Part shown: in pieces, positions 46,920 through 56,396 of the stretch
Position numbering within the stretch: the stretch's first letter is position 1
Layout of the letters: every line of letters begins with the position of its first letter
Origin: Effrenium voratum
Lineage: Eukaryota > Sar > Dinophyceae > Suessiales > Symbiodiniaceae
DNA length: 64,000 nt
NCBI GenBank assembly: GCA_963377175.1
Contig: CAUJNA010003239.1
Span: 966,596-1,030,595 of the forward strand
Direction: 5' to 3'
Notes under the pieces: generated by a model
Databases searched by the model: none
The model's input: the letters and a program-made list of their open reading frames with translations, nothing else
Told to the model about the DNA's origin: nothing
Translations under genes and position numbers: made by a program

Positions 46920-47013
46920 ACAGCAACGAAAAGTTAAAAAGGGGCAGGGGTCACTGGATTGCCACCGTAACAGCTGATCAATTGACTGGTGGCTTCCATT
47001 GAAACCATCGCCA
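46920..47013. repeat. Dispersed repeat, copy 2 (partner at 42,199)
   Basis: See 42,199-42,290. Shared right flank CCAAAAAGGGC/CCAAAAAGGCT suggests the element extends about 20 bp further. Confidence 0.85.
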
Positions 47014-47279
47014 CTTGTACCAAAAAGGCTCGGACACCAACAAACATAAGGACACCACTCGAACGGGACGCACAAAAACCGCCGGGCCCACGGTGACGGT
47101 GGGCACGGGATGCCTGCCGCGAGGCGAGTGGGTGGGGTTGGTGAAATCTTGGGTCATGTTCAAAGTTCAAAGTCTAAAGGCCGATACATGTACGTAATGT
47201 GTATACATTACCTGTGTGCATATTCTTGTAACTTGTTTATTTGTGTGTGTGTGTGATTTTACTTGTTCATTTAGTTGCT

Positions 47280-47333
47280 CATGTATGTATGTATGTATGT
47301 ATGTATGTATGTATGTATGTATGTATGTATGTA
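47280..47333. repeat. TATG microsatellite
   Basis: About 13 perfect copies of TATG. Confidence 0.97.
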
Positions 47334-47466
47334 TCCCTGTGAATCCATGTAGGCAAATATGGCATACATTGCAATGTCGCCATTTTTTGGGTACGTCGGA
47401 CATGTTGACCAAAAACCATGACATTGTCGAAAGTTGTCGGAGCTTCAACCCACATAGCTGTCCAAT

Positions 47467-47481
47467 GTAGCCATTTTGGCT
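47467..47481 (+). other. Possible partial leader relic
   Basis: GTAGCCATTTTGGCT matches 15 consecutive positions of dinoSL and is followed by GATGCAAG where the leader has CAAG. A weaker resemblance (GTCGCCATTTTTTGG) lies 90 bp upstream. No gene start could be tied to it. Confidence 0.4.
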
Positions 47482-47967
47482 GATGCAAGCCGGGCTCAGT
47501 GACAGAGGTCAAAAACACAGTTGAGTTGCAATGCAAACCGCAGGATGAGACACACAAGGCATTGCAAACAGAATGTTTGCAGAGCAGTGGCCAACTACTG
47601 CATGTCGAGTGCGTTTGCCTGCCATGCGAAGAGCGCTTGCTCGACGCCTTTTGGTTGCAAATTCAGTTCGGAACAGTTGTTTTCGCTCCATTGTCGCTTC
47701 AGCGCTATTTTTGAGGCACTTCCCATGCTGGTGCTCAAGATGCGAACCCTGGTGGATCTGGCTAGCTTGAAGCATGTCCTTGCTTGACCCTGCTTGCTTG
47801 CGAATTTAGCAATGAGAACAAGAGGTGCTTGAAAATTACGCTGCTCCTAAGAGCCATTTGGGTTCCCTGACACGGCCGAGCCTCGCTGCCCAGCACAAGG
47901 CCGCGCAAGCTTTCTTTTCCGCTCGGGCCATCTCGTGCCCTCTCCCCGGCACAGGTGCCACTGCACC

Positions 47968-48051
47968 ATGGACGTCCTGAAGCCGCAGGACTTGATCATG
48001 CTGGAGGACATCGCACCGCATTCACTCCAGAGTTGCCATGTTGTTTGAATG
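47968..48051 (+). CDS. Possible exon, unknown product
   Basis: ATG at 47,968 opens MDVLKPQDLIMLEDIAPHSL, ending at a TGA at 48,049-48,051. The upstream DNA (47,870-47,960) is GC-rich and open. It may be the first exon of the gene continuing at 48,346. No family recognised. Confidence 0.35.
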
Positions 48052-48345
48052 ATTGCCCCAGGACTTTCTGAATGTTTGGCTGACCGAACACGAAGACCGG
48101 CTTCCAGCTATTCGTGCAAGGAGAGCCCCTTGACTGCAAGGCGCAATGCTAGCTGAAGGGTAGAAGTAGAAGGGTATAGCAATATCATGAGCTGTCTTAA
48201 TTTTGCCGTGAGTTCGATTTGTCCCGTGTGCCTTCAATGCATCTCAGGACCATGACCTCTTTCCTCAGAAGTTCCCGGCCAATTCCATGGACATGGCAAG
48301 GGGCCCTAGCAAATTGAAAAGCAGTGGAACTTGTGTTGAAGCTTA

Positions 48346-48461
48346 TGTGGCCTCAAGGTCGAGGCCAACTTTGAGTTCTTGGCGCACTACCACGCGACCT
48401 TCGCCGGGCATGTTCCCCTCCATTCTACACACAAGGATCCTAAGCTGCAAAAGGGTCTGAG
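48346..48461 (+). CDS. Exon of unidentified plus-strand gene
   Basis: Encodes CGLKVEANFEFLAHYHATFA then GHVPLHSTHKDPKLQKGL and meets a GT donor (GAG before GTGCAT) at 48,462. The residue mix is that of a folded protein. Probably part of the same transcript as the exons at 49-50.5 kb, since all lie on one strand with small gaps. Confidence 0.5.
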
Positions 48462-48997
48462 GTGCATGATGACTTCGAAGGAATTCCTTTTCAAACCCGC
48501 AGTTCGTCAAACTCGATGCCACCTTGCAAGGAATGCCTGATTATCATGAGCAAGCGCTACAACATCCATGGCGAAAAAGTCAAAAGCAAAACAATAAAGG
48601 ATTGGGCCAGCAATGAGGGTGCAGTCATTAGATCTATGGCCATGCACTCCCTGCTCAGCGCTCGAAGATCAATCGGTGCAAGGCAAGACTCTCATGCTGT
48701 TTTGAGCATGGTTGAAAACACCGCATGCGGAACTCGTTTCATGCAGCGGAATGGTGGCTCTTGCAACCAGGCGGGTGAAGACAGCGGTGCTTAAAGACAT
48801 CATACGCCAAAGCATGAAGGAGTTCCAAGGCTAGGGCATGGTTATCGCGTTGTTGCTGCATGTTCATGACCCAAATTTATTTCTTTCCCTGCGCTGAAGT
48901 AAAAACTCTTTCAGGACACACTGACCCGGATGCTGCACTAGACCAACAGATTACTTGCGCGGTGGACTTGCAGATGCAGGACTCCTAGTCAGCTGTT

Positions 48998-49744
48998 GTG
49001 GCTTGTGTGGCATGGACGCATGTAGGGCAGTTTCATTTTTGTGGCAACAAACGGCAGGAGGATGAAGCGATGGTGGCTACTAAAATGCAGGCGCTTCAGG
49101 AGAAAGGTTCTGAGGAGAGCCTAGCATCTACGCATAGCAGTGTGCCTCAGCCTGACACCCGCATGGGCTGCCATTCTAGCCCCGACAATGCTGACACACT
49201 CCCCATGAGTGATGAACAGGCGGTTGCAGTAGCCGCTTCTTTGCTCGCCAAGGCTGAGGCTGTTGAAAACACTACGCAACTGCCGCAGGGTGCCGCGCTG
49301 AAGCGGTCTATGGTCATCATGTCTGGGCCTTCCACGCCCGTGTCTACATGCTCTGCCGCTTCACATCACACAGCCCTGGACCCGCTAGAGACGCAATTCC
49401 AAGAAGCACTTGCGGATGACCCAAAAGGTCAAATTCCTCGCACCCAAGCAGCCAAGGACTGGTTTAGTTGTTGTTTCCCTTGTTTTATTTTTCAGCAGGG
49501 GGGTGGAGGCATGAACAACGCAGACCATGCTCGAGCGGATTCAGTATGCGTGCAGGAGAGATCCAATTTGCTGCCCTTCAAGCCAGAGATGCCATCTGCG
49601 GAAGCTCAGGGCTTGCCGCAAATGGAACCCCCGCCTGATGTGCATAGCGCCCAGCTCAAGGCACTTGATCCGCGTGTGCATTCGTGCGCTTGCGTTGCAG
49701 TCACATGTGATAACCCGAGTGTGTTCGCTTTTGATGCATCGTAG
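48998..49744 (+). CDS. Unidentified low-complexity exon region
   Basis: A 248-codon frame without recognised domain. The first half (EDEAMVATKMQALQEKGSEE, SDEQAVAVAASLLAKAEAVE) is Ala/Glu-rich; the second is Pro/Ser-rich (LPFKPEMPSAEAQGLPQMEP). A pyrimidine-rich stretch at 49,462-49,495 looks like an intron, but removing it breaks the frame, so I kept it unspliced. The true exon limits are uncertain. Confidence 0.45.
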   Translation: MACVAWTHVGQFHFCGNKRQEDEAMVATKMQALQEKGSEESLASTHSSVPQPDTRMGCHSSPDNADTLPMSDEQAVAVAASLLAKAEAVENTTQLPQGAALKRSMVIMSGPSTPVSTCSAASHHTALDPLETQFQEALADDPKGQIPRTQAAKDWFSCCFPCFIFQQGGGGMNNADHARADSVCVQERSNLLPFKPEMPSAEAQGLPQMEPPPDVHSAQLKALDPRVHSCACVAVTCDNPSVFAFDAS

Positions 49745-49754
49745 TTTCACGCAG

Positions 49755-49964
49755 GTGCAACAGCAAGCACGCGGAGAAGCTGCGGCCAAAAAGGCCGCTA
49801 AAGCAGACAAGAAAGCAGCTAAGAGCGCGCCAGACACTGCTGTCATCAAGACAGCGACAAAACGCAAAGGCAAAGCCGGTCAACAACAGAAAGCCGCGCA
49901 GGAGGAGAAACAAAAGACAAGCAGCAAGACGGGCAACACAGACAACCCGGACCGCGAGGAAAAG
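49755..49964 (+). CDS. Lys/Ala/Gln-rich exon of unidentified gene
   Basis: Bounded by TTCACGCAG before 49,755 and a GT donor after AAG at 49,964. Encodes VQQQARGEAAAKKAAKADKK, ATKRKGKAGQQQKAAQEEKQ and NPDREEK, a basic, probably disordered linker. Exactly 210 bp, phase 0. Confidence 0.6.
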
Positions 49965-50151
49965 GTAGCTGAGTTGAAGCACCTTTGGACACTGAAGGAC
50001 GCACCGCTTTTCATATGAAATCTTCAAAGCCACAGGTTCACAATGAAGTTCACAAGGGGATAAACCATGTTCAGAGCAAACGCGTTTGGGGGTAACATGT
50101 TTAACCGCTTGAAGCTCCCTTGCCTTGTTCCCTCCCGTTCCCAGCTTTGCA

Positions 50152-50476
50152 GGAGCCAGTCCTGCGCGAGGCTGGCGTGCCGATCCCGGAAGGCTTCGCC
50201 GGAGAGAAGAAGTCCTTCACATGGCAGGGGGTGGGAGTCTTGTGGTTCATGAACCAGTTCTATGTGAGCACCGTTTGCAATGATGTGATTGGCAAAAACA
50301 AAAAGGGCGGTGGCACAATTTCAATCGGGTGCCGGGGCGGCTGGGGCCCTGCTTGGGCTTTGGCTAAAGAGGCCGCTGGATTACCGAATTGATTCAACAA
50401 GGTTTTGCCGACAAGCGCTATGCAATTCAGCGCGGGCGATCAAGATTCGAAATTCACCATCATGTGTACGTAGCTG
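50152..50476 (+). CDS. Exon of unidentified multicopy-type gene, with one frame break
   Basis: After CTTTGCAG it encodes EPVLREAGVPIPEGFAGEKK, FTWQGVGVLWFMNQFYVSTV, TISIGCRGGWGPAWALAKEA. One base appears to be missing near 50,378 because the next frame gives RWITELIQQGFADKRYAIQR and FEIHHHVYVAG. The W-x-L-A-K-x-A/G plus following helix resembles an N-terminal part of the large dinoflagellate family that continues at 56-64 kb, so both may belong to one gene; this link is inference. Confidence 0.5.
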
Positions 50477-51274
50477 GAGCACATTTCATGGGTTCGGGGT
50501 AGAACGCTTGGGTGTGCCAGGGGCCGGCAACCTTGCAAAAATAATATGTTGATGTTTGCATGTTCCACTAAATAATGGAAGCTTATAAGTTTGTGTGATG
50601 CCGCTTTGGGGATGCAAGGGATTGCCGGAGGGCTGCCTTAGCTGTCGCCCGTTCTGAATAGCTTGCAGCGCAATCACGATCGAATGAAGGAAACAGTTCA
50701 GCATGCTGCTTTGAATATTCTTTGCACCCATGACGTCCGCATGTTGCAAATTGCTAAATTGCTGAGACATGATGGACAATTGCAGTTGACACAGATCTTT
50801 ACCCGAAAGCATCTTTGGGCTGATAGCCGCGGTCAATCTGACCAGGTTTCCTCTTCCCCTGCATTCACTCGTGAGGGACACCGCCATGACATCGCTTGCC
50901 CTTTCCAGAAGTGCTGTTGCATTGCTCTTATACATAGGGGCTCCCGCGCTGCTGAGTCTTGAATACAATCTTGGTTTGACTCACGAAGAGGAACTCGCCA
51001 AGTGAGATTGATGGTATCTCCCAAACCCGTGCAGCCAAGGATACATTTTGCAGACTACATCGATCAGCAGAATGGCAGAGGTGGGTCGCAGTGGCTTCGT
51101 GCTTCTTGGCATAAAACAAGGGGGCTGAAAAGAGTCCCAATTGCACGTGCGACAAGCTTAACCCCAATGCAGGAGTGGCACATTCGCCTTTGGCGGGCAT
51201 CCCTGGGGCATTTTTAGGAAACAGCGAGAACCTTCCCATTTCATTCAAGGTTCCACTATAAAACAATAGGAAAT
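50477..51274. other. Unassigned region
   Basis: Overlapping frames on both strands (for example 50,486-50,968 minus, 50,663-50,962 plus) without motif or splice support. Confidence 0.35.
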
Positions 51275-51527
51275 TTGCGGCAACCATCCATGATCCAACC
51301 GCAGCAGCATCCACCAGGTCGTAGATCATAGCTGCGTGAGGCACACGGCCTTCGAAGAACACTCAAGTGTTCTGGATGTTCTGGAGGCGCCCCTGGATCA
51401 TATCCCCCGCTGCCAAGTGCGGGTACCCCCGAAGAGGGGTCGTCACCATCATGCGGTGTTGCCCCACTCGGCTCAGAACCGCCTTGTCCTTCTCGTGTAG
51501 TCGCCCGAAGGCTCAACGACACAAGTG
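51275..51527 (-). pseudogene. Decayed exon, unknown family, one in-frame TGA
   Basis: The minus strand encodes LHEKDKAVLSRVGQHRMMVT, GYPHLAAGDMIQGRLQNIQN, then a TGA at 51,363-51,365, then VFFEGRVPHAAMIYDLVDAA in the same frame. The even composition on both sides of the stop suggests one nonsense change in a former exon. No function assigned. Confidence 0.4.
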
Positions 51528-52949
51528 GCCGTGCGAAGTCCCTTGAATCGAAGCTTAAGGGAACCTTGGGCTAGCCCCATTTATAATCCTTTACGGCAAC
51601 TGACTTAGAGCTGGCTGATTGCACCCCTCTCGAAAGACTCTGATTAATTTTAAAACCCTGATTCGTACCGTTCCCAAATTGGGGATCATTAGTGGAGACA
51701 TGAATAACCAATTAAACATCTGGGGGGCTTACGCACTTAGATTCCAGTCTTGGGTCACCCTGCCAACCTGCCAAGACGTTTTTTAATGCACGGTCCCCGC
51801 CCAAACCCATCTTGTGTTTGCAAAACATGTGATCCCAAACAGCTTGAGTTCATTACTGGGGTGCCCTATTTTTGGGCTTCGAAGTGCAACCCAGGGTCTG
51901 CCCGTAAAATCAAAGACTCGTTTGTCAAGCGCTCTTTTTGGGATCTTTTGGGCAAAGCCAATAAATGGTTTGGGCTCATATGGCGTATTGAACTTTTGCC
52001 CATAGAGCTTGTGACAGACCTTGCTTTGTGCCAACAAAAAATGTTTTGGAAGGGGAAGCATTCAACCAATTGTTCGCTTTTACCCGCGTGCCCCTAACCA
52101 TTTTTGTTTAAAGCCCACCCCCAAAGCAAAGTTGGGCGCCAGTCAAAGCGGACAATTGAGACACAATTGTTGGTGGATTGCTTTTTTTCCCAGCCGGGGG
52201 GATTTGTTTTGGGGCTAGAAGAAAACATGGTCAACTGAAGAATGGAGTTCCCCTTTGAACAAGCGGAATGATCACCCCTTTTTGATGTCTTGTCCCACTC
52301 TATAACTCAAAAATACATTCTTTTGTTGGGTTGAAAGCTATACCACGTATGAGAGAAGGTGCTGATCAAGAACAGGGTTGTTTTTTAAAGGATCAATCAA
52401 TCGTTGGGCCAAACCACGCATCACACCATATAAGCTCGTTAAACAACTCCCTCTTTTTGTTTTCCCTTTGAAGGGACCAACCCAAGCCCTGGCGACCGTG
52501 TCCTTTCCAGCAGCGGAGTGACCGAGCCCGCCTGGGCAAGAACAGCGGGGGAAGCGGGAGCTTCATGTGGCGTGTTTGGATTTCCAGACCCTGTTTAGTG
52601 TTTGACCGTTCTGTGTTGTTTTGAGACAAACAGCCGTGGTATAGCCGAAAGGGGTCGCCACATCTCAGGCAGGTTACAGGGACAAGCCCTCATTTATTTC
52701 ATGGGCTTCCTTGCTTGATTGAAAATAGTTGAAACTAGTTCCACGCTGTTTGTTTCTTTTTGGCCCAACGTGTTTGTGAGGGAGTCCTGTTCGTCAAACA
52801 TTGGTCGACTTTCACACAGTTTGCAGGGTCCAGGGCCGGGTGAACAACTGTTGTGGTTTGCCGAGGTTGAATCAATTTCCCCCAAAGATGCATGGGTGTG
52901 TCCATGTGACATGAACTGAAGGTCCCAAGTTGGCTTCCTAGCTTTTGGT
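51528..52949. other. No supported gene
   Basis: AT- and T-rich DNA with several PyPyCCC runs. A GC-rich island at about 52,470-52,560 is open on both strands and might be a single exon, but has no partner. Confidence 0.35.
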
Positions 52950-52953
52950 ATTT

Positions 52954-53053
52954 GGCTGTGGCTCAAAATTAAACAGGAGGGGTTATGCGGGTTTTGGTCC
53001 ATGTTTCCACTTACCAGGGTTCCATTTTGGTACCGGTTTTTTGAGCCACAGCC
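52954..53053. mobile_element. GGCTGTGGC-family inverted-repeat element, best copy
   Basis: A 100-bp element with perfect 15-bp terminal inverted repeats (GGCTGTGGCTCAAAA and its complement). ATTT flanks both ends (52,950-52,953 and 53,054-53,057), a likely 4-bp target duplication. It shares its interior with 6608-6717. Confidence 0.75.
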
Positions 53054-53270
53054 ATTTGTTGGTTCCAATTTAAACCAGCCCAAAAAGGGTGCTATCAAAA
53101 CGACACGGGACATCGAAACAAGCTCGGGTCATTGCCCGCATTTTGAGGGTTGTCAAACTCCCAGAAAGGTTCAAGAATTTGCCCCAAGGAGCAACGTACA
53201 ATTAGCAGCATGTTGGTAACACCCACAGCCAGCATTTGGGTCCCCAAAGAACAAGTTTGAGGCATCCATG

Positions 53271-53408
53271 CCCCGGATACAGAACATTGACCGTCTACAG
53301 AACACTTGCAAGGATGTCGATATGCTGGAGCTCTTCAGTGGGTGTGGGCAGCTCACAGAATGCTGCAGTGTGGACCTCAACGTACTTGCGATGGCTGGAA
53401 AGTCAAGG
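53271..53408 (+). CDS. Methyltransferase-fold-like multicopy gene, exon A
   Basis: ATG at 53,271 opens MPRIQNIDRLQNTCKDV followed by DMLELFSGCGQLTECC. The xLELFSGxGxLT pattern is the SAM-binding motif I layout of Rossmann-type methyltransferases, such as DNA cytosine methylases. The frame closes at TGA 53,406; the real splice site lies a little earlier but could not be fixed. The following exons fit the same family. Catalytic activity cannot be claimed. Confidence 0.5.
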
Positions 53409-53552
53409 CCATTTTGTTGACAGCTGGTGTTGACAGGGGTCCCTTGTTTTCGTATAAGGAGATGAAGGAATGAAGACGCTTCTGTGCACAAATTACCGAA
53501 GTTGATCGTGCTTCGTTGCCTCTGTTGCGCTCAGAATGCAATTAACTGTAAA

Positions 53553-53689
53553 CCGAGGCAACGCTATGATTGCCTGCGACCGGGGTGCGAGAACAACATC
53601 TGCAGCAGCCGTGGCTTCGCGGTCGCTGTCCGTGATGTTCTTCGCCTCCGCAAAGGGGCGATGGTGTGGGCAGGAGTTCCTTGTTCGTC
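53553..53689 (+). CDS. Methyltransferase-fold-like multicopy gene, exon B
   Basis: Encodes RYDCLRPGCENNICSSRGFA, then VRDVLRLRKGAMVWAGVPCS. The VWAGVPCSS segment corresponds in position to the PC motif IV of cytosine methylases. The 3' end is exact: TC before GTTGCT at 53,690. The 5' end is approximate. Confidence 0.65.
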
Positions 53690-53768
53690 GTTGCTTGGCT
53701 ACGTATGTGGGCACATAATCTCATTGTTGCACCATATCACACGTGTACAATATGTGCATGCGATGCAG
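53690..53768 (+). other. 79-bp GT-AG intron
   Basis: Begins GTTGCTTGG and ends CGATGCAG. Splicing joins TC+G to restore Ser and continues ...PCSS-WVWVSTGTTRR in frame. Confidence 0.75.
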
Positions 53769-53916
53769 GTGGGTTTGGGTGTCGACGGGAACGACCCGCC
53801 GGCATGAAGGGATCTATGGCAACGAAGACTTGCAATCGGTGGTTCAGGGCAACCAAATTGGAAGCCGAGTGGCATTATTATTGCTGCTGGCTTGGGTTCG
53901 GGCAGTGTTCTTTCTT
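53769..53916 (+). CDS. Methyltransferase-fold-like multicopy gene, exon C
   Basis: Encodes WVWVSTGTTRRHEGIYGNED, then GNQIGSRVALLLLLAWVRAV and FFL. The hydrophobic helix followed by a strand fits the same fold. Ends at the GT donor at 53,917. Confidence 0.7.
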
Positions 53917-53981
53917 GTGGCCCAGCTGCATTTTACCACATGCATTTAAGTTGTGTGGGTGTCATAGTTGCAAGATATGAG
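53917..53981 (+). other. 65-bp GT-AG intron
   Basis: Begins GTGGCCCAG and ends GATATGAG. Removal joins FFL to VEQPASS, the expected strand-plus-ENP-like order. Confidence 0.75.
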
Positions 53982-54075
53982 GTGGAGCAACCAGCTAGTA
54001 GTCGGCTACCCCTGTACCCGCACATCGCTCATTGCTTGCAGCTGAATGGGCTGGTGAAAACCTTCATCCACAGAT
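53982..54075 (+). CDS. Methyltransferase-fold-like multicopy gene, exon D
   Basis: VEQPASSRLPLYPHIAHCLQ then LNGLVKTFIHR. EQP-S sits where motif VI (ENV-like) of cytosine methylases would be. The right boundary is approximate. Confidence 0.65.
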
Positions 54076-54296
54076 TGCTGGCGCCCTATTTGTTCCGTGA
54101 TTTTTGAACACCTTGGTAGCTGCATTGTTTCTGAGAAGTCCCAAAATGATGCAAAAAGCTTGGGGTTCACAACTCACAACTGAGTTGGCTTGGGCTTCAT
54201 GGCCATTGGTGCTGCAAGCCAACTATACTATTTGGCTCATCAGTGCCCTGACAGCAAGTTCAGAACTTTGTGCAAATTGGGCTAGTCGCGAAATCT

Positions 54297-54441
54297 GATA
54301 CACTGCTGAGGAAATCGCAACATCATTCCGATCCCACATGCCAAAATCGAAGCGACTTGAACTACGGAAAACATCCAAGAACATTGTGAAAAAGTCGAAC
54401 AACAAGAAAACCGGGAAGTTTTGGGTGTCTCCCGGCTAGCA
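54297..54441 (+). CDS. Methyltransferase-fold-like multicopy gene, terminal exon candidate
   Basis: YTAEEIATSFRSHMPKSKRL then KTSKNIVKKSNNKKTGKFWV and a TAG. A basic C-terminal tail with KTGKFWV is consistent with the family. The exon between 54,076 and 54,296 was not resolved. Confidence 0.45.
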
Positions 54442-56396
54442 CTGTGGGTGTTCTTGCGATGCAATATGAGAACTGTTTCAAGCTTAAATGGAAAGTTGAA
54501 CTGCGACTGTAAGGTCGGGAGGATCACAGCTACGCAGCAGCGGCGCTTATCCCCGTGAATTTGCACAACAAGTTGCCTCCCTGAGCAAGAAACAACTTGT
54601 GCCCTGCTTGCATTTACCCAAAAAGACAGAGCCAAAGTAACCACCCACTGTGGCTTGCTCACCCCTGCCCAGGCATCTGGAGCCGTGCCTGAAGCGCGGT
54701 GGCCAACTCTGGAGAGCCTGCGCACCATACGGCCGATGGAATCTGGTCTGCCCTAATCTGGGAAGGGGGCTTGGTTAGTTGTGGGCTGAGCATGAATTCG
54801 AATGCTCTATGCTAGTAAGGAGTGTGAAGCTTGGGATCGAGCTGGTCTAGATGAGCTGCGTGCGTTTCTTTTGGATGAGTCAGCGGCGGGCCGTTTCGTT
54901 CCATCACCCAGCCTACCGCTTTGAGCTGCAAGTTGTGTGCAACTGGAGCATCAATTAAGTGCTTATAGATCCCTACAGATCTGGAAGCTGTGGAAAAGAA
55001 CTATGAGCTTGGGAAATCGTAGCAACACGAGAACACCAAAGAACATCAAATCCTTTGAGTTTCCTGTCTCAATTTTGCAATGCAAAGAATGTTTGTCTGT
55101 TCGAGCCCATCGCATGGACGTTTATTTGAGGACATGGACCAAACTCAGGAAAAACAATGGAATCATCATCCAACCCTCATTGTCGAGAGGTGTCATGAGT
55201 GTCCTTGAAACACCCTTCAATGAACTGTAGGAGACTTTTGGGGCACCTTCTTGTGGTATATTCAAGCTCTTTTCGAGGGGTTGGTTTAAGTTGAGAATGG
55301 AGGGGTTTGGGGCAAAAGGTGGGGTTGAAAAAGATTTGAGCAGGGTACCATAAAAGGTTGTTAGTTGTGGTGCGGTTGAGGGCTGTTAGGATGTGGCTCA
55401 AATACCCACAAATGGAACCCTGCCCCCTGGTTTAGCGAAAAACCTACAGATATGCGAAGGGTGCCTTAAGGAACCTCATGACACATCAACAAAACGAGTT
55501 GCATGACGATGCTGAGTTGGTTTTGTGATTGGCTAACACCTACACTCAATCGAAGGGTGTCTGAAGGACCCCAATGACAACTGGCAACCGTCCAAGTTTG
55601 GGCCCTTATGAAAACTACAGGATTTGGCAGCCCAATTAAGCATGGATTTGCAGCCTGTCACCTTCAAACAAGGAAGCTGGGGTGAGGGCTGATTGAAACG
55701 CCTTTGACCTACCTCAAAGTCTATAGATGTGTTGACCCCCCCACCTCAAAATGTCTAGGCAGGTCTCCATCGAACAGAACTCGAGATTTACGGTGATTTC
55801 GTATCCGCGATCGTCCGGGAGAAACCGTGATTTACCGTGATTTACCGTGAAAATCTGTCGGAGCCATTGCTTATTTTCATCAGCGTTGGCGGAAAACCGT
55901 GAAATAGCGTGAAATAGCGTGAAATCAGGGGTCGACCCCTCCTTGTCGGAACATCAAATATATGGTCTCCCGCCCTGCCCCAACAAAAGAAAAATTGTGA
56001 GTGGCAACTCCATCAAATACCGTTATGCGGGGTGAATTTGTTTCTTTGTTGTGGAAAAATATGAGTCATTCAATTGGAAAACAGGGATCCTGATCCAGCT
56101 TTTTGCCCAAAGCCTTGTCAATCCCTTGCCGGACTTGCCTGCCTCGCCTTGCTGCTGGCCTGCATGGAGCCAGAAGATGTCATGAAGGCAAGGTTATGTG
56201 GACGTGGTGGTTAAATTGGGAAATACGTTCATAGTTCGATTCACTATCACACATACTGTATACGCTTCCCTGCTTCAAAAGCATCTCACGCGCTTAAACG
56301 TGCTTGCTACGCAGAGAATCTTTGTGCCAGTGTCGACACTTGACCACTTGTTGACTCAACGACAGTGCAACTCGGCCCTCATACAGGGCTTGGTGC
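54442..56396. other. Region without a supported gene
   Basis: Contains a GTGGCTCAAATACCC fragment of the inverted-repeat family (about 55,386-55,430) and short ACCGTGATTT / CCGTGAAATAG repeats (55,790-55,930). Short plus-strand segments at 54,937-55,230 are open but unsupported. Confidence 0.4.

Larger units (their letters stand above)
42011..47960. other. Largely non-coding region with dispersed and simple repeats
   Basis: Contains a repeat pair (about 42,199-42,290 and 46,920-47,013), a C-rich tract at 43,581-43,614, a 22-A run (44,269-44,290), a degenerate CCCCTTGTGG repeat (45,440-46,010), a TATG microsatellite and leader-like sequences near 47,376 and 47,467. GC-rich islands that might be single exons lie at 44,027-44,110 and 44,805-44,905 (open on the minus strand) and 47,080-47,170 (plus), but neither ends nor family could be established. 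Confidence 0.45.
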
